From contig JAEPRB010000026.1 of NCBI GenBank assembly GCA_016758965.1, positions 124,001 to 188,000 of the forward strand: a stretch of DNA of 64,000 nucleotides. The letters run 5' to 3'. Below are positions 1 through 12,189 of this stretch, in pieces; the stretch's first letter is position 1, and the number at the start of each line of letters is the position of its first letter. Both the position numbers and the translations under genes were made by a program. The DNA comes from Circinella minor (taxonomy: Eukaryota > Mucoromycota > Mucoromycetes > Mucorales > Lichtheimiaceae). The notes under the pieces are model-generated. The model did no database searches and was not told where the DNA came from. It saw only the letters and a program-made list of their open reading frames with translations.

Positions 1-40
1 TAAATTTCTTTGAAATATAAATACATATATACATTTCTTT

Positions 41-2310
41 CTAGAATGACATCCGTCTAACACCAACTGGTTCGACTTCTTGAGGTAAACCAAAGGTGGG
101 ATGACCATCTGATCTTCGTTCACCGAATTTTACATCCACTGTAGTAGCTGCTTTCATGGTAGCATATTGATTTTCATGAATTGTACCACACATTTTATCA
201 CGAGCACTTGGAGAAAGGCCACTAACAAGTAATGCCACCTGTGAATGGCCCCGAGAAATGCCATTTACTTTATATAAGCTAATAATCCACGTCACGGTCC
301 ACCAAATCAATGGAATCAGCAAACATAATGCTAACGGCAAATAAGCTGATGGATTTAAAGAATACAACATTTCAGTTTCGGTACAAAGAACTCTTGGGCC
401 TGGCAAATTATATGATTTGGGAGATTCCAAGGTATATGTTAATGACATTCTATTTGACATATTATGCAAAGCTTGATCCAAAGTCATGTTTAAAAATTGT
501 TCTTTCACTCCTTCTTCATCCAGGACGACGGCACGGATCATACTGATCTGAAGCGCATATATATTCAACATCAGAGTTGTACCCTCTTCATCTGTTCGTT
601 TTGATGACGCTAAATAAACATTATTGCCGATCTTGTTGTCATAGTCCATGGGAACCGGATCAGATGATTTAATATTAAATCCAAATGTACCGCCTACACT
701 ATAAAGGTCGGTCTTATTAAGATAAGGACGAAATGTACATTCGCGTACTTGCATAATTTCAGTTTTACCATATTCGGTACTATAAATGTTTTCAAATGTT
801 TCACCTTTACTAAGCACTACCATTGAGACATCACCTACACCGCGTCGCGCATCCGCATCCAATACGGGCCGCTCGGTGCCGAGTGGAATGGGAAAAGTCA
901 AGTTATTGAGATCATAGTATGTTCGGTTGTACATAGAACCAGAATAAAAAAAAGCCGGCAAGCGTGGTGGAAGAGCATATGCTGCGTTGGTGACGTTATG
1001 CCAATAATCCTGGATTGTTGTGACATTGTTGTTTGTTAGGTCAACTATTTTCTGAGTAGCAAAATCTGTTGTTTTACAGTCAAAATTAACGTAAGGAATG
1101 TCTATGTTGAGATATGTACAGTTTAAGGCAGTATGTGGACAAGTAGCGCTTATAAACAATGGTGACTCTGCATAAAAGTGACGAAGCCCAAGCTGGATAT
1201 TGAAGTAATCCTTTACACCGTTAATAGATCTTGGATCTTTGGAAGATGTATCGAATTCGTAAAGTGTGGTGTCAATAAACTCTAACTTACGTAGCATATT
1301 GTCAGTGCTGTCATCGTTGGTGCATACTTCATATTTTTGTGTATGTAATATTCCCTGTGCTACAGGGCCAATTACAATGGTACCAAGATAGAATATAATT
1401 GTTGCTATTAAAACTGCATCTAATCGTAACGCTGGTATCGCTCGAATGGCACCTGAAAATTAATATTTGGTTTTTTTATAATGAATTATTATTTAGCAAT
1501 ATATTTTTACAATACAATGTCTATCTCGAGTAAAAAAAAGAGAGCAAGAGATACATACCACCCACACCTCGGGAACATGCATCGTAAGCGTCTAATAAGG
1601 CCAATTTACCAGCTTTGCTTTGAAATCGTGCCCATTTATATTCTGATACAGCACTATAATCATTGTATTATATGTAATTTAGTGTGATGACCAAGTTCTT
1701 GTGTGACTGGTGAGCATAAGCAGAAGAATGATCATTTTGTCCATTCGAAAAAAAAAGCTTACTATCCAATGCCACCGCCAATGAACAGAATAACCAGTGA
1801 AACAAGAAGTGAGATTAACACAGGTATTGGAAGGTTAGCCTGTGTATGATTGTCGACAGGTTGTCCATTTGCTTTAGTATATACAATAATAATACCAGCA
1901 ATCAATCCCAATGTAGCTATGATATTGAATACGGGCAAAAAACTAGTATCAAATAAAGTTCTTGTACTAATTCGCTCATTTGTCTAATAATAAAATTATT
2001 ATGTATTTTTAAAAAACCTCTTTTCTTATCAAGTTGAAAAACAAAAAAAAGTGAAACATGGATTTTTAATCTTTACCTCAATCATTTTTTCTGGTGGATG
2101 TGGTAAGCCTTCACCATCCGAACTCCCAGAGTCTGAGTATGTTGAGAATGATGATCTTGATTCACGTATTGAATGTTCATAAGAGGGTGGTCGAATTGTT
2201 TCTACTAAAGTTTACCCTGCGTTATTATAAAATTCGCTGATTACATTCAGTTATCTTTTGTATGATAGCTTTTACTAACCATTGTCATAGCGATGTGGCG
2301 AAGACTCCAT
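41..2310 (-). CDS. Multi-pass membrane protein, DUF3176-like, five exons
   Basis: Exons read 2310-2280, 2204-2077, 1983-1763, 1653-1559 and 1452-41. All junctions keep phase and give 628 residues. The start at 2310 is the first ATG of the open frame. The N-terminus is Ser/Pro/Glu-rich and presumably cytosolic. Membrane segments lie near residues 68-88, 102-126, 170-192 and 528-552, with a roughly 330-residue extracytoplasmic region carrying many N-x-S/T sites between the last two. The segment around 127-163 (SEYKWARFQSKAGKL, then DAYDACSRGVGGAIRAI) resembles the S-Q-L-K-W and F-D-x-A-S-R-G pattern of the fungal DUF3176 family. I infer that relationship from the pattern only. No catalytic motif is visible and the function is unknown; a cell-surface or plasma-membrane role is a guess from topology. 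Exon 3-4 joining splits a Tyr codon and avoids an in-frame TAG. Confidence 0.8.
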
Positions 2311-2962
2311 AGTAATAAATAAATTGGAAGAAAGAAAGAGAAAGAAACAAGCAAAAAAGAAAAAATATGCGAGCTTTCATTTCCTAATAGCCCTTTGGTT
2401 GCACAGTCCTAAAAAAAGCATATGAAGGTGATACAAATAGGCCGTGGATCTGTTCGATTACCTTTTTTAATTCACTTTGATTTTTTCTTGACTCCTAATT
2501 ATTGATGCTTTGATATATTGAAGATAATTAATCCCCTGTTCCTATAACAGACCTTGTCGCCAAGTGAATAATAAAAAATTGACAATGATAATAATAACGA
2601 TTGGAATAGTTATAAACATTAGTATTCCATTTGAGATCTAAATGACAATCGACAAAGTTTAACTGCTTAACCCCAAGAATGGTAAATATTACAACTGCGC
2701 CTCACACCTGCAATAAGATGAAAAAAAAAGAGGGGGAATCTGTCTCTTTTTATTAATAAAATCAAAAATAATACTAAAACTAATACGGAAGACGAAAGGG
2801 AAATGCAAAGAAAGAACGAGAAAAAAAATATAAGAGAAATATGTGTTGCTATGTATGAATGAAGGATAATATTACAAACAAATTATTAACGAAGTCGGTA
2901 TAAAAATAATAATTATGGCTTATAATATTCTTTTTGTCTATTCTAACAAAATAGGGTTTAAT
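2311..2962. other. Intergenic, 3' of DUS1 and 5' of the membrane protein
   Basis: About 650 bases between two minus-strand genes. It is A/T-rich with purine-rich runs near 2320-2360 and 2715-2840, and has no coding frame. It must hold the DUS1 3' end and the promoter of the downstream membrane-protein gene. No distinct regulatory motif was recognised. Confidence 0.5.
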
Positions 2963-4357
2963 TTAGGCTGTGGTTGGTGCTGTTACTGCTCCTGCATCTT
3001 CTTCCATCTTTAGTTTCTTATTTGATTCCTCTTTATTATCTTCTTGTTGATCACCATCTTCAGATTCACGCTTGTTCTCTTGCTTCTTGTTTTTCTTTTT
3101 ACCATAATCCTCAGGTAATGGGGGACGAACATAAGGTTGACATCGCCAGTGACCATATTTACGAATACCCTTTTCATCTAGTTGTCCATTAAACTCTCCT
3201 TCTTCGCCGATATTATTGAAATCAGCTTCCAATCGTTCTTTAAGTTCCAAAATAATATCATAATATTGTTGCCACTGTGATGATTTACCCAATCGCTCAC
3301 GAAGATCTTTGTGTTGTGGCAAACTTGGATGTAAAATTTTGAACAAGTGCCCCTTGATAATACCAGATCGTACAGGTGTTTTAAGATCACGTACGATTTC
3401 CAGATATTCTTTGGCCATTTCCCATGTAAATGGTGGCATTTTTTGATCCGCGAAAATAGCAGGATTATGTAAACTTCCTTCGGCAGTCATTACACCGTCA
3501 ACACCAGTATATTCCAAACAACGTTGGAAATCGGAATGATACAAGATGTTACCATTAGCAAAAACAGGAATCTTGACGGCTTCCTTAACAGCCTTGATCT
3601 TGTCCCAATCAGCCAATCCAGTATGATGACCCTTTTGTTCTCGAAGACGACCATGCACCGTCAATAACTGTGCGCCTGCTTTTTCAATCATTTTAGCATA
3701 TTCGACAGTTTTTTCGACGGTAGGGAAAACTCGGATTTTGACAGTAACAGGAACAGCCAATTCCTTATGAAGGATAGAAACCATGCTAGCAATCAATTCC
3801 CATTCGTCTTGCAAAAATGATCCATAATGTCCTCGTTTAGCAATATGTTGAGGACATCCCAAGTTAATATCAACAGCATCGCAATCATTTTCAACTAACT
3901 TGGCTGCATTTAATAACGTTTCAGGATTATTGGCGCAAAACTATTTTTGTATACTTTGTCAGAAACCATTCCTTTTATTCTTTCATATCTTAACAACATA
4001 TAACATGATTTAACTTTATTTTTTTTTCTTTATCATTTTTTCTCTTACCTGAACAATAGTAGGTTTATCTTCTTTATCTGTACTCCATTGATCATCTCGA
4101 TACTTTTGACCATGTTTGGGATCGCTGAAAAGCTTTGCATGAAACATGGGTGTATAACAAGCTTGAGCACCGTAACGTCGACTTAAAATGCGCCATGCTT
4201 GCTCTGATCCATCCACCATGGGAGCAAGAATAAGTTTAGGTGAACCTAAAGTCTTTTCATAAAACTCGTATCCAGTCAATTTACGTGAAACACTTTCACC
4301 TGTCATTGTTGCGATGCGATTGATCTTAAAGATAGATCTCAGGGCACTTGAAAGCAT
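2963..4357 (-). CDS. DUS1: tRNA-dihydrouridine(16/17) synthase, DUS1 family
   Basis: Two exons, 4357-4049 and 3940-2963, join in phase 0 to give 428 residues, close to yeast Dus1 length. The flavoenzyme reduces uridine to dihydrouridine in the tRNA D-loop using NAD(P)H. Visible family features are [20 protein letters not shown] and ACYTPMFHA near the N-terminus, the DINLGCPQ...AKRGHYG motif whose cysteine (C132) is the expected catalytic proton donor, [21 protein letters not shown] and VFANGNI. A Lys/Glu-rich low-complexity tail (about residues 380-418) probably aids RNA binding or nuclear localisation. The first 17 residues look mildly basic and hydrophobic; a second in-frame ATG ([10 protein letters not shown]) is an alternative start. 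The short intron lies just after the conserved KPTIVQ segment, and its reading-through frame quickly meets a stop. Identification is secure. Confidence 0.93.
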
Positions 4358-5563
4358 ATAAAATGAAATTTATAAAAATGTCGGGGGCTAAAGCCACTAA
4401 TATATCCCACATAATTTTTTTTGAGAGGGCAAATGGAATTTTCTTGAACCAATGAAATTTTATTGTCCTGTTTCATTTCATGTTGACCGACACCCTCTTT
4501 TGATCTCATCATGTCCATTTTGGGGTTTTTTTTTTTTTTTTTTTTTTTTTTTCAAATGTCGCCAGTGCATACCTCTGTTTTGTAGTTGCCATGACATTTT
4601 TGCTAGATAGTCCATTTAATATAAGTTTTATTCCGGGAAAAATGATTAACGCCGATATATTTCGTCCAGGTACAGCATAATCGTCTCTATATAGTTAATT
4701 TAGCTGCAATGACAAGGATCAGATCTGTTATACGACAGGATATTCACTTTTTAGATGCTTTCGTCCCTACTACACGGACCTCAGAAAAGTTAAAATAGGT
4801 ACAACAAAAAAATATGACATGTAGGAGTAGTTTATGTAAATCGTAACTCATATAGATACAAAAGATTATTAAAAACCATGGAGAAGATAACGAGGTTATT
4901 TTATTTATATAGCTTATTTTATCATCTAGTAAATACGCTGCCATTTATTCTTGCTGTATAGTAAAAACGTACATATACGCTCATTATATCGAACGGAAAT
5001 CACATTATCGTGAACATCTTAATAAATAAAACATATAAAGATATTAATTCCGTTGAAGCTTAACTAGCAAGACTTTTTTTTTTGGTACTACTTGCCTACT
5101 AAATATGTTACAAATTACCTAAGAACAGTAAAGTTTCCAAAAAGGAAATTTAAGAAAAAGGAACACAGTTAGCTTTTGTGACACATAAAAAATTCTACCT
5201 TTTATGCTTTCTTAAAACGTTGTGTTTTATTTAATTAATAGGAATAATTCGATCATATAAAATAAATAAATAGAACAATAAATAAATTATAACCCATAAG
5301 AGATGGTTGGAAGAATTCTAAGCACCAATTTATTATCTGTTCATGAAGACGAATTCTAACAGAAAATTGAATGCTTGGCATCTGACTTAGATAATTTACT
5401 AACTAGTGTGCTTGAATAATATAACAACACGCTAACAACTTTTTCAATTTGTTTCCCTCTTTTTCCTCTTACTCTTTCTTCTCTCCTCTCCCTCTTCTCT
5501 CTACACTCGCTTTTTTTTTTTTTTGTTCTTCTTTTTCTTCTTCTCTCTTCTTCCTCTTCCTAC
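4358..5563. other. Divergent intergenic region between DUS1 and the Ktr mannosyltransferase
   Basis: About 1.2 kb serving as the promoter region for both divergent genes. It holds a 29-base T run near 4523-4551 and, just before the Ktr start, a strongly pyrimidine-rich tract of about 110 bases (5449-5562) typical of a transcription-start or 5' UTR region. Short frames here (for example 4744-4944 on the minus strand) look accidental. Confidence 0.5.
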
Positions 5564-7260
5564 ATGCTTTCATCAAGGATAGGTCGGACACTTTTAAAAG
5601 TAATAATACCTGCATCTCTTATATGCACTTTACTTTTAATTGCACAACAAAACGGTGCATGGAATTCGATACGTCAGCGTAAGAATAGTTATACACAAAA
5701 TTACCATCCAAAACCACATCAAAATGGAACACGCGAAAATGCAGCTTTCGTGGTATTAGTACGCAATGAAGATTTGACTGCCATGAGAGAAACAATGCAA
5801 CAGTTGGAAGATCGATTCAATCGTCGATATAATTACCCTTGGATCTTTTTAAATAATGATCCTTTTGACGAAAAATTTAAGACGTTTACAAGTGGTTTGG
5901 CCTCAGGAGAGACTTATTATGGAACATTTAATCAAACAATGTGGGGATACCCCGATTGGATTGATCAAGACAAGGCGCGTGCTGCTCGGGATGATATGGC
6001 TGCTAGACAAATTATTTATGGTGGTAGTGAATCATATCGACATATGTGCCGGTAAATATTAATATTATTATTATTCATATGGGAGGGGGAGAAAAAGAAA
6101 AGAGAGAATATATGCATATAATAGGCGTGGGATAATACGGGTGGACATTTATACAAGCGTCAGCGGATAAGACGGAGGGGAAGAGGGAGGAAAGGAAATA
6201 TTTATCACTGATTTTATAAAATTATGCATTAATAGATTCCAAAGTGGATTTTTCTTTCGACATCCTTTACTTGACAACTTGGATTATTATTGGTAATTTA
6301 TATATGACGGTTACTATGGCAATAAGCTTAAAAGCAATTAACAGATTTAATATATTTATTTTTCTGTAAAATATTTTATAACCATAGGCGTGTGGAACCA
6401 CATGTAAAGTTTACGTGTGACATTGATTATGACCCGTTCACTGTGATGCGAGAGAAAGATTTGAAATATGGTAATACAAATAATAGCTTATATTCATTAT
6501 GAAAAATGTTTATTTTGACACATGAAAAAAGAGGATGAATATTAATTATTTGGAATATTTTCTATTATTATGATTATGATTCAGGTTGGACTATATCCAT
6601 TAAAGAATATGTTGAAACTATTCCAACATTATGGGACACTGTCAAGAACTTTATGAAAGAACATCCTGATTATATTGTTCCTAAAAATGATCCAGAAAGT
6701 TTACTTGGATGGATCAGTAATGATGATGGAGAGTCGTACAACCTTTGCCATTTTTGGAGTAATTTTGAAATTGGTGCCTTGAAATGGTTAAGATCAAAAG
6801 AATATATTGATTACTTTAATTATTTGGATAAAACGGGTGGTTTCTTTTATGAACGGTAAGTTGTATTTTACAAGCTATATATACACTTGTGAACTCATCC
6901 GTTGTTTTTGTTTAGTTGGGGTGATGCACCAGTTCACAGTATTGCAGCAGCATTGATGTTAAAACAATCTGAAGTTCACTGGTTTTATGATATTGGATAT
7001 TTCCATAATCCATGGTATCAATGTCCTTCCGAACCAGCATGGTTACCAGAAGAAAAATGTTCATGCGATCCTGATAATAGTTTTGGTAAGTTATCCAATC
7101 AAATTGTAAGAAACGACGGGAAACAAGATTAATATTAATACATTGTCTCCATCCTTCTTTTTAAATTATTTTAGATAAACATTGGTATAGCTGTACACCA
7201 GAATATCTAAAAGTAACAGGCAAAAAAGCAACTGATTTTTTGATTACCCAGCGTAATTAA
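5564..7260 (+). CDS. Kre2/Mnt1/Ktr-family alpha-1,2-mannosyltransferase (GT15)
   Basis: Six exons, 5564-6051, 6236-6292, 6388-6470, 6585-6855, 6916-7085 and 7175-7260, give 384 residues with consistent phases. It is a Golgi type II membrane enzyme that adds alpha-1,2-mannose from GDP-mannose to O- and N-linked glycans. A short cytosolic tail is followed by a hydrophobic anchor at about residues 9-27. The catalytic domain shows AAFVVLVRNEDL, YPWIFLNNDPF, GGSESYRHMCR, the EPHVKFTCDIDYDPF motif, LCHFWSNFEIG (its glutamate, E271, lies in the family's proposed catalytic motif) and WGDAPVHSIAA...FYDIGYFHNPW. Length and motif order match Ktr proteins; which paralogue (Kre2, Ktr1 and so on) cannot be decided. 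Intron 1 is unusually purine- and G-rich (6075-6205). Confidence 0.93.
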
Positions 7261-8078
7261 TCACTTTTATTCATTTTTCTTTTTTTTTATGTACATAACA
7301 TAATACCATAAAGTAGAATTTTTTTTTTAAAAAAAAAAATTAATAATCTCACCAGAGAAAAAAAAAATATACAAATATTTTTAACCCTATTTATCTCGTG
7401 TTCTCCTTCTACTTTTTGTTTGTGCGTGTGTAGATGATGAGTTTATTGTATTACTTCTCTTTCCGACTAAAAAAAAAATTCTTCATATAATGTTATTGTG
7501 CTACAGCAATTTAACAAATTGTTACAGTAATATCAACTTTCTATAATACCATTAAAGAAAAAAAAAACTTAATACATGTATAAAAGTATTATGCAAGCTA
7601 AACACAAGAATCCAAACAACTTTTTTTTAGATCATCAAACCATTATCCCTATTAATGAGGACTCGTACAAATAAACCTTGGGTTTTTTTTTGAATTTTAT
7701 TCTCTGCTTCAATATATAAACAGTGTACCGGAGAATATTATATGATCGCGGACACAGTACCGAAAAATGAACAAATTCGCATAAATTTAGAACACAAACA
7801 ATATTTTATTTAGTATTATTTTGTGCAAAAGCGGAGAGGGAGTGGAAGGGAAAAGAAGGGTATTTGTATATTACGTATTTCTTCTGATTTGTATGATAAA
7901 ACTTAACAGAAGCGCCGATCAGATAAAACTAAAGTCACTGCTTAATATCCAAATAGCTGGGTCTCCCCCAAACCTTCTATCTTTCTTTTCACAAAACATA
8001 ACTTAGGGGTTCGGATAATTAATGGATCCGCTTTTATTTCTTTTCTTCTATCGATCAAACAATAATAATGGAATCTAA
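7261..8078. other. Intergenic, Ktr 3' region and distal RNR2 upstream
   Basis: Contains several A/T homopolymers and no convincing gene. A frame at 7821-8006 has no family resemblance and no homologous-looking domain. An ATCAGATAA word at 7918-7926 fits a GATA-factor consensus but such words are expected several times by chance in 64 kb of this composition. Confidence 0.4.
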
Positions 8079-8148
8079 ACGCGTCTTAAAAAAACACGTA
8101 TATTAAGTTTCATATTCAAAGCGCGTCATTTATACATATTTTCGCGTC
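8079..8148 (+). promoter_or_regulatory. Three phased CGCGTC motifs, MCB/E2F-like cluster upstream of RNR2
   Basis: ACGCGTC at 8079-8085, GCGCGTC at 8121-8127 and TCGCGTC at 8142-8148 lie on the same strand, 42 and 21 bases apart. These spacings are close to four and two turns of the DNA helix. ACGCGT is the MluI cell-cycle box bound by MBF in yeasts, where RNR genes are classic MBF targets. The cluster sits 630-700 bases before the RNR2 start. The motifs are seen directly; the regulatory role is inference. Confidence 0.5.
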
Positions 8149-8778
8149 TTTACTGATTTCCATCCATCTATATATGACAGCATAAAATAAAAACAGGAAA
8201 CTATAATATTGCATTAATGAATTAATTAAAAGAAATGTTATGTTGCAAAAAAGCAGGTATGCATAATTGATGCGGAAACATTTTTCTTCTTCTCCGTTTT
8301 GTTATTGAACAAAGAAATACAATGTCACAAACAGATAGTGTTTTATATTTTTTTTAATGATAAAGAAGTATTTAATAGATTGACTCAATTTTCTTTCCTT
8401 TTCAATCACTATTATATATATATCTTTTATTATTACTATTAACATTACTGTATAACTATTTTATTTTTTTGTTTGATAAATAAAATATATGATCAGAAAA
8501 AAAAATAATGGCTTGGCTTTTTGCGGAAAAACGTATCTTTAAAAAAAAAAGGGGGGGGGAATAGAAAGAACATATAATATATATACACATGACGGACTTG
8601 AGAATCGTGACCTGTTAAAAAAAAAAAAAAAAAGGACAAAACTGAGTAATTCATTTGTAAGACTTGAGAGCTTCTTAAAAATATAAAAAGGCACCAATTC
8701 AATAAGCAAATTTACTCTTTTCTTTCACTCTTTATTTGTTTCACAAAAACATCATAACAATCATTTTCTCTTATTCAA
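8149..8778. other. Proximal RNR2 promoter and 5' UTR region
   Basis: A/T-rich, with a short G run at about 8551-8559 and A runs near 8617-8633. The last 80 bases before the ATG are pyrimidine-rich and probably contain the transcription start. No gene seen. Confidence 0.4.
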
Positions 8779-10134
8779 ATGGCTGCTACCGCTACTTCTG
8801 ACGTTTCCAAGCAACTTTCCGATATGTCTATTAACAAACCCACCGAACAAGTTGTCAAGAATTCCAAGTATAATGAAGAAGAAGAAATCTTAAAGGAGAA
8901 TCCTAGACGTTTCTGTTTATTCCCAATTAGATACCATGAGGTATGGTTTTTTTTTCTTTTTCTTTTGTTGCAAACTAGATCTACAACTTTATTTTGATCT
9001 ATTGTTTATATTAAATCTACTATTTATGTTTTTTAGATCTGGCAATTCTATAAGAAGGCTGAAGCTTCTTTCTGGACTGCGGAAGAAATCGATCTTTCTA
9101 AGGATGGTAACGATTGGGAAAACAAGATGACTGCCGATGAACGTTTCTTTATTTCTCGTGTTCTTGCTTTCTTTGCAAGCTCAGACGGTATTGTCAATGA
9201 AAACTTGGTTGAACGTTTCTGTAATGAAGTCCAAATCAGTGAAGCCAAGTGTTTTTATGGTTTCCAAATCATGATTGAAAACGTTCATTCTGAAACCTAC
9301 AGTTTGCTTATTGATACTTATATTAAGGATAATGCTGAAAAGGAAATGCTTTTTGATGCTATTGAAACTAGTAAGTTTTTCTCTTTTTATATTTTTTTTC
9401 GTGTTTTTCCCCTTTTTCCAATTTATTTTTTTAATAACGCGACACGCGACGTGCGCGAAGTACGTGGATTAGTCTATTTGTGTTACTTTGATAGTCGAAG
9501 ACAAAGGAAAAACACTTCTCCTAAATAATTTTCTAAACTCCGTATTATATTTTATTCAATAGTTCCTTGCATCAAGAAGAAGGCTGATTGGGCATTCAAG
9601 TGGATCTCTTCCAATGGTTCATTCGCTGAACGTCTTGTTGCCTTTGCTGCTGTTGAAGGTATCTTCTTCTCTGGTTCATTCGCTTCTATTTTCTGGTTAA
9701 AGAAGCGTGGTCTCATGCCTGGTCTTACTTTCAGTAACGAATTGATTTCCAGAGATGAAGGTTTGCATACTGACTTTGCCTGTTTGCTTTTCTCCCATCT
9801 TCGCAACCAACCTTCCCATGACCGTATTCGTTTTATTATTACTGAAGCTGTTGCTTTGGAACAAGAATTCTTAACTGAAGCTTTGCCCGTATCATTGATT
9901 GGTATGAATGCTAACCTTATGTGTCAATACATTGAATTTGTTGCTGATCGCCTCTTGGTTTCATTGGGTTTGCCAAAACATTACAAATCCACCAATCCCT
10001 TTGACTTTATGGATATGATTTCTCTTCAAGGCAAAACTAACTTCTTTGAAAAGCGTGTCTCTGATTATCAACGTGCTGGTGTTATGACAAAGGATCCTGA
10101 AGAACAACAGTTTACTTTGGATGCAGACTTTTAA
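8779..10134 (+). CDS. RNR2: Ribonucleoside-diphosphate reductase small subunit (R2)
   Basis: Exons 8779-8940, 9037-9370 and 9563-10134 give 355 residues. R2 houses the di-iron/tyrosyl-radical cofactor that drives NDP reduction by the large subunit in the cytosol. Expected ligands by alignment to mouse R2 are D104, E135, H138, E197, E231 and H234. The radical tyrosine is Y142 in the [10 protein letters not shown] segment. The C-terminal heptapeptide FTLDADF, which docks R2 onto R1, is identical to mammalian R2. Every catalytic residue is present, so this is the active Rnr2-like form rather than a Rnr4-like partner. The N-terminal extension is short (about 35 residues before the conserved [14 protein letters not shown]) compared with yeast. 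Intron 2 contains an odd CpG-rich patch (9437-9460). Upstream CGCGTC motifs suggest S-phase control. Confidence 0.97.
9437..9460 (+). promoter_or_regulatory. CpG-dense motif cluster inside RNR2 intron 2
   Basis: Within an otherwise A/T-rich intron the heptamer ACGCGAC occurs twice back to back (9437-9443, 9444-9450), followed by a GCGCGAA word (9453-9459). These resemble MCB/SCB-type cell-cycle elements (ACGCGT, CGCGAAA). Sequence is seen; enhancer activity is inferred. Confidence 0.35.
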
Positions 10135-12189
10135 ACAACCTCAGCTTTCTTTTTTTTTTTACTTTTCATACTTTTATATCCTGTCTACCTCTTCTCTCAC
10201 TCATCTTTCTTTTTATTAGTATAGCTTCTTTTCTTTCCTATTCCAGAATCTCCTCCCCCCTTCCATACATATATATATAAGGAAAAGAAACATCCTCTTA
10301 TCTCCCCTACTCATTTTATAAAGCATTTTTGTACATACATTTTATTATTATTATTATTTTCTATTATATTTTCAAAGCATTAAAAAATTAAATGGATGTT
10401 TCTTTTCTCATTTTATACTATTAAAGAATAGTTAATATTCCGCATACAATGTTGTTTACTACGTTTCTTGTTTTGTTTGTTGGTATAGTAACAAATTTGC
10501 ACAAGTTGTGCCAAGTTAATAGCGAAACAAATTTACGCTCTTACTTTCTTTTGTCTATTTTACTTTATATGACTAACATTCAGTATCATATAAAAACCGG
10601 CTTGCTACGACTATTACTGCTACTACCATATGTATCTGTTATATAAAGTGAGTGTTGTCTTAAGATGTTATATTATATTATTGTATGATGTGTTAATAAC
10701 ACATCAATACGACTCTTTGAAATCCCTCTACTACTAATATAAAACTTACGCTTCCTTATTTTCTTTAGAATCAGTGGTTGTTAACTCGCATTCAAAAAAG
10801 AAATAGTACTGTATGATTCTATCACATATTGGTTACTGTATTTAATTGTTTATCATTCTTAACTTCTAATTCTTGATATTTTTTACGATTTCTCAGACTA
10901 TGAAAGATAACAATATATTAAGCAGAAATAAAAAGTGCTTCTTCAATTTTTACGCTCCTCAAATATTAAGTAAAGAAAAATACAAACGAATATAGGAGCT
11001 ACATTTATCTTTTCACCGTTGTGAAGACAGGATTGATATGTTTCTCTCACCCTAGAAACAGTAAGTAAGATTGACGGTACAAGCATTCAATTATTAGAAA
11101 GTGGTTATTATTATTACACATAAATAATCACACGATCAGTAATAAATTCACATTGACGACAGCAATAATCCAATAAACGTGAAGTTTTTTCTAGCAACCA
11201 TGTATATGTGCTCTTTGTTATTGAGCTTTCTTTTTGTACGCTCCTTTGCTTCTTGCATTAATGATGGTGATGTGGAATCCATCCCGAAAAAGAAAATCCG
11301 GTAAATTTCTCCGCGCCTTAAAACAACACATTATTCGCTAAGTTTTATAGTTACGCACATATACATACCTAAGAATGATTTTGTGTTCCTGCGCTACGTT
11401 TAGTATATTTTTAAGGTTTTTATTACGAGATTGAGTTGAAGGAAAAGAAATAAATAAAAAGTATCTCCTATTCAAGCTATGCTTATTACCGTAAAAGCAA
11501 GCTATTTGTTACATGCTATAAATATAGTAATTTACCATTCATAAAATGCAGCCTTTTTCGCTCTTGCACTACATAAAAATAGTAAATTTGATATGAAACG
11601 AAGCCCAAATATATTTTCACGTACTGTACCTCCAACCCGATCACCGGCGCCGCCGAATACTTTAAAAACATTGAATAAAAAAAAAGACTCATCACGTGAT
11701 TATCAATTATAAAATGATATGTTGGGTCAGCAATCTAATTGTAAGCAAGGCCTTTCTAGTCACGAATGAGCAGCAGCTAAAAATACTAAAAAAGAGGCAA
11801 AAACATTATGGGCAAAGTCATATCAAAGTTTAGGGTCTAATACGTAAAAGCTTTGTTATAAGATTTAATATCAGAATACATTTTGTAAAAAAAAAACAAA
11901 AAACAAAAAACAAAGAACATGTAATAGTGAATAGATATATGAGTTATATTCAAGAACCATTATCTACTTTCCAAATAATTTCACATAAGTAACACGATAA
12001 AAAAAAATTAATGGGAGTACATACACAAAATTCTTTTTTTTCGTGCTATATTACTGTATTATAATACTCTCCCATCCTTCCAATTTAACGTCAACTCGAT
12101 CGTTTTCGTGCTTGTGATCATTCTTGGCGTTAAGGGAAAAACTAGGAGGTCGACTTAAGAAATGTGCAATGAATCTCAAAATCGTATTC
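10135..12189. other. Long intergenic region, no gene recognised
   Basis: RNR2 3' UTR (T/C-rich to about 10,260) followed by about 1.9 kb of A/T-rich DNA. A 65-residue frame at 10449-10646 is leucine-rich but has no recognisable domain or supporting splice context. No RNA gene or repeat was recognised. Confidence 0.4.

Noticed and set aside
4523..4551. Long T run as a possible retroposon tail
   Set aside because: Homopolymer A/T runs are frequent throughout and no flanking element or target duplication is visible.
7821..8006. 61-residue frame between Ktr and RNR2
   Set aside because: No domain, no upstream features, and composition typical of chance translation.
10449..10646. 65-residue leucine-rich frame downstream of RNR2
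   Set aside because: No family resemblance, no promoter or splice context, hydrophobic frames of this size are common in T-rich DNA.
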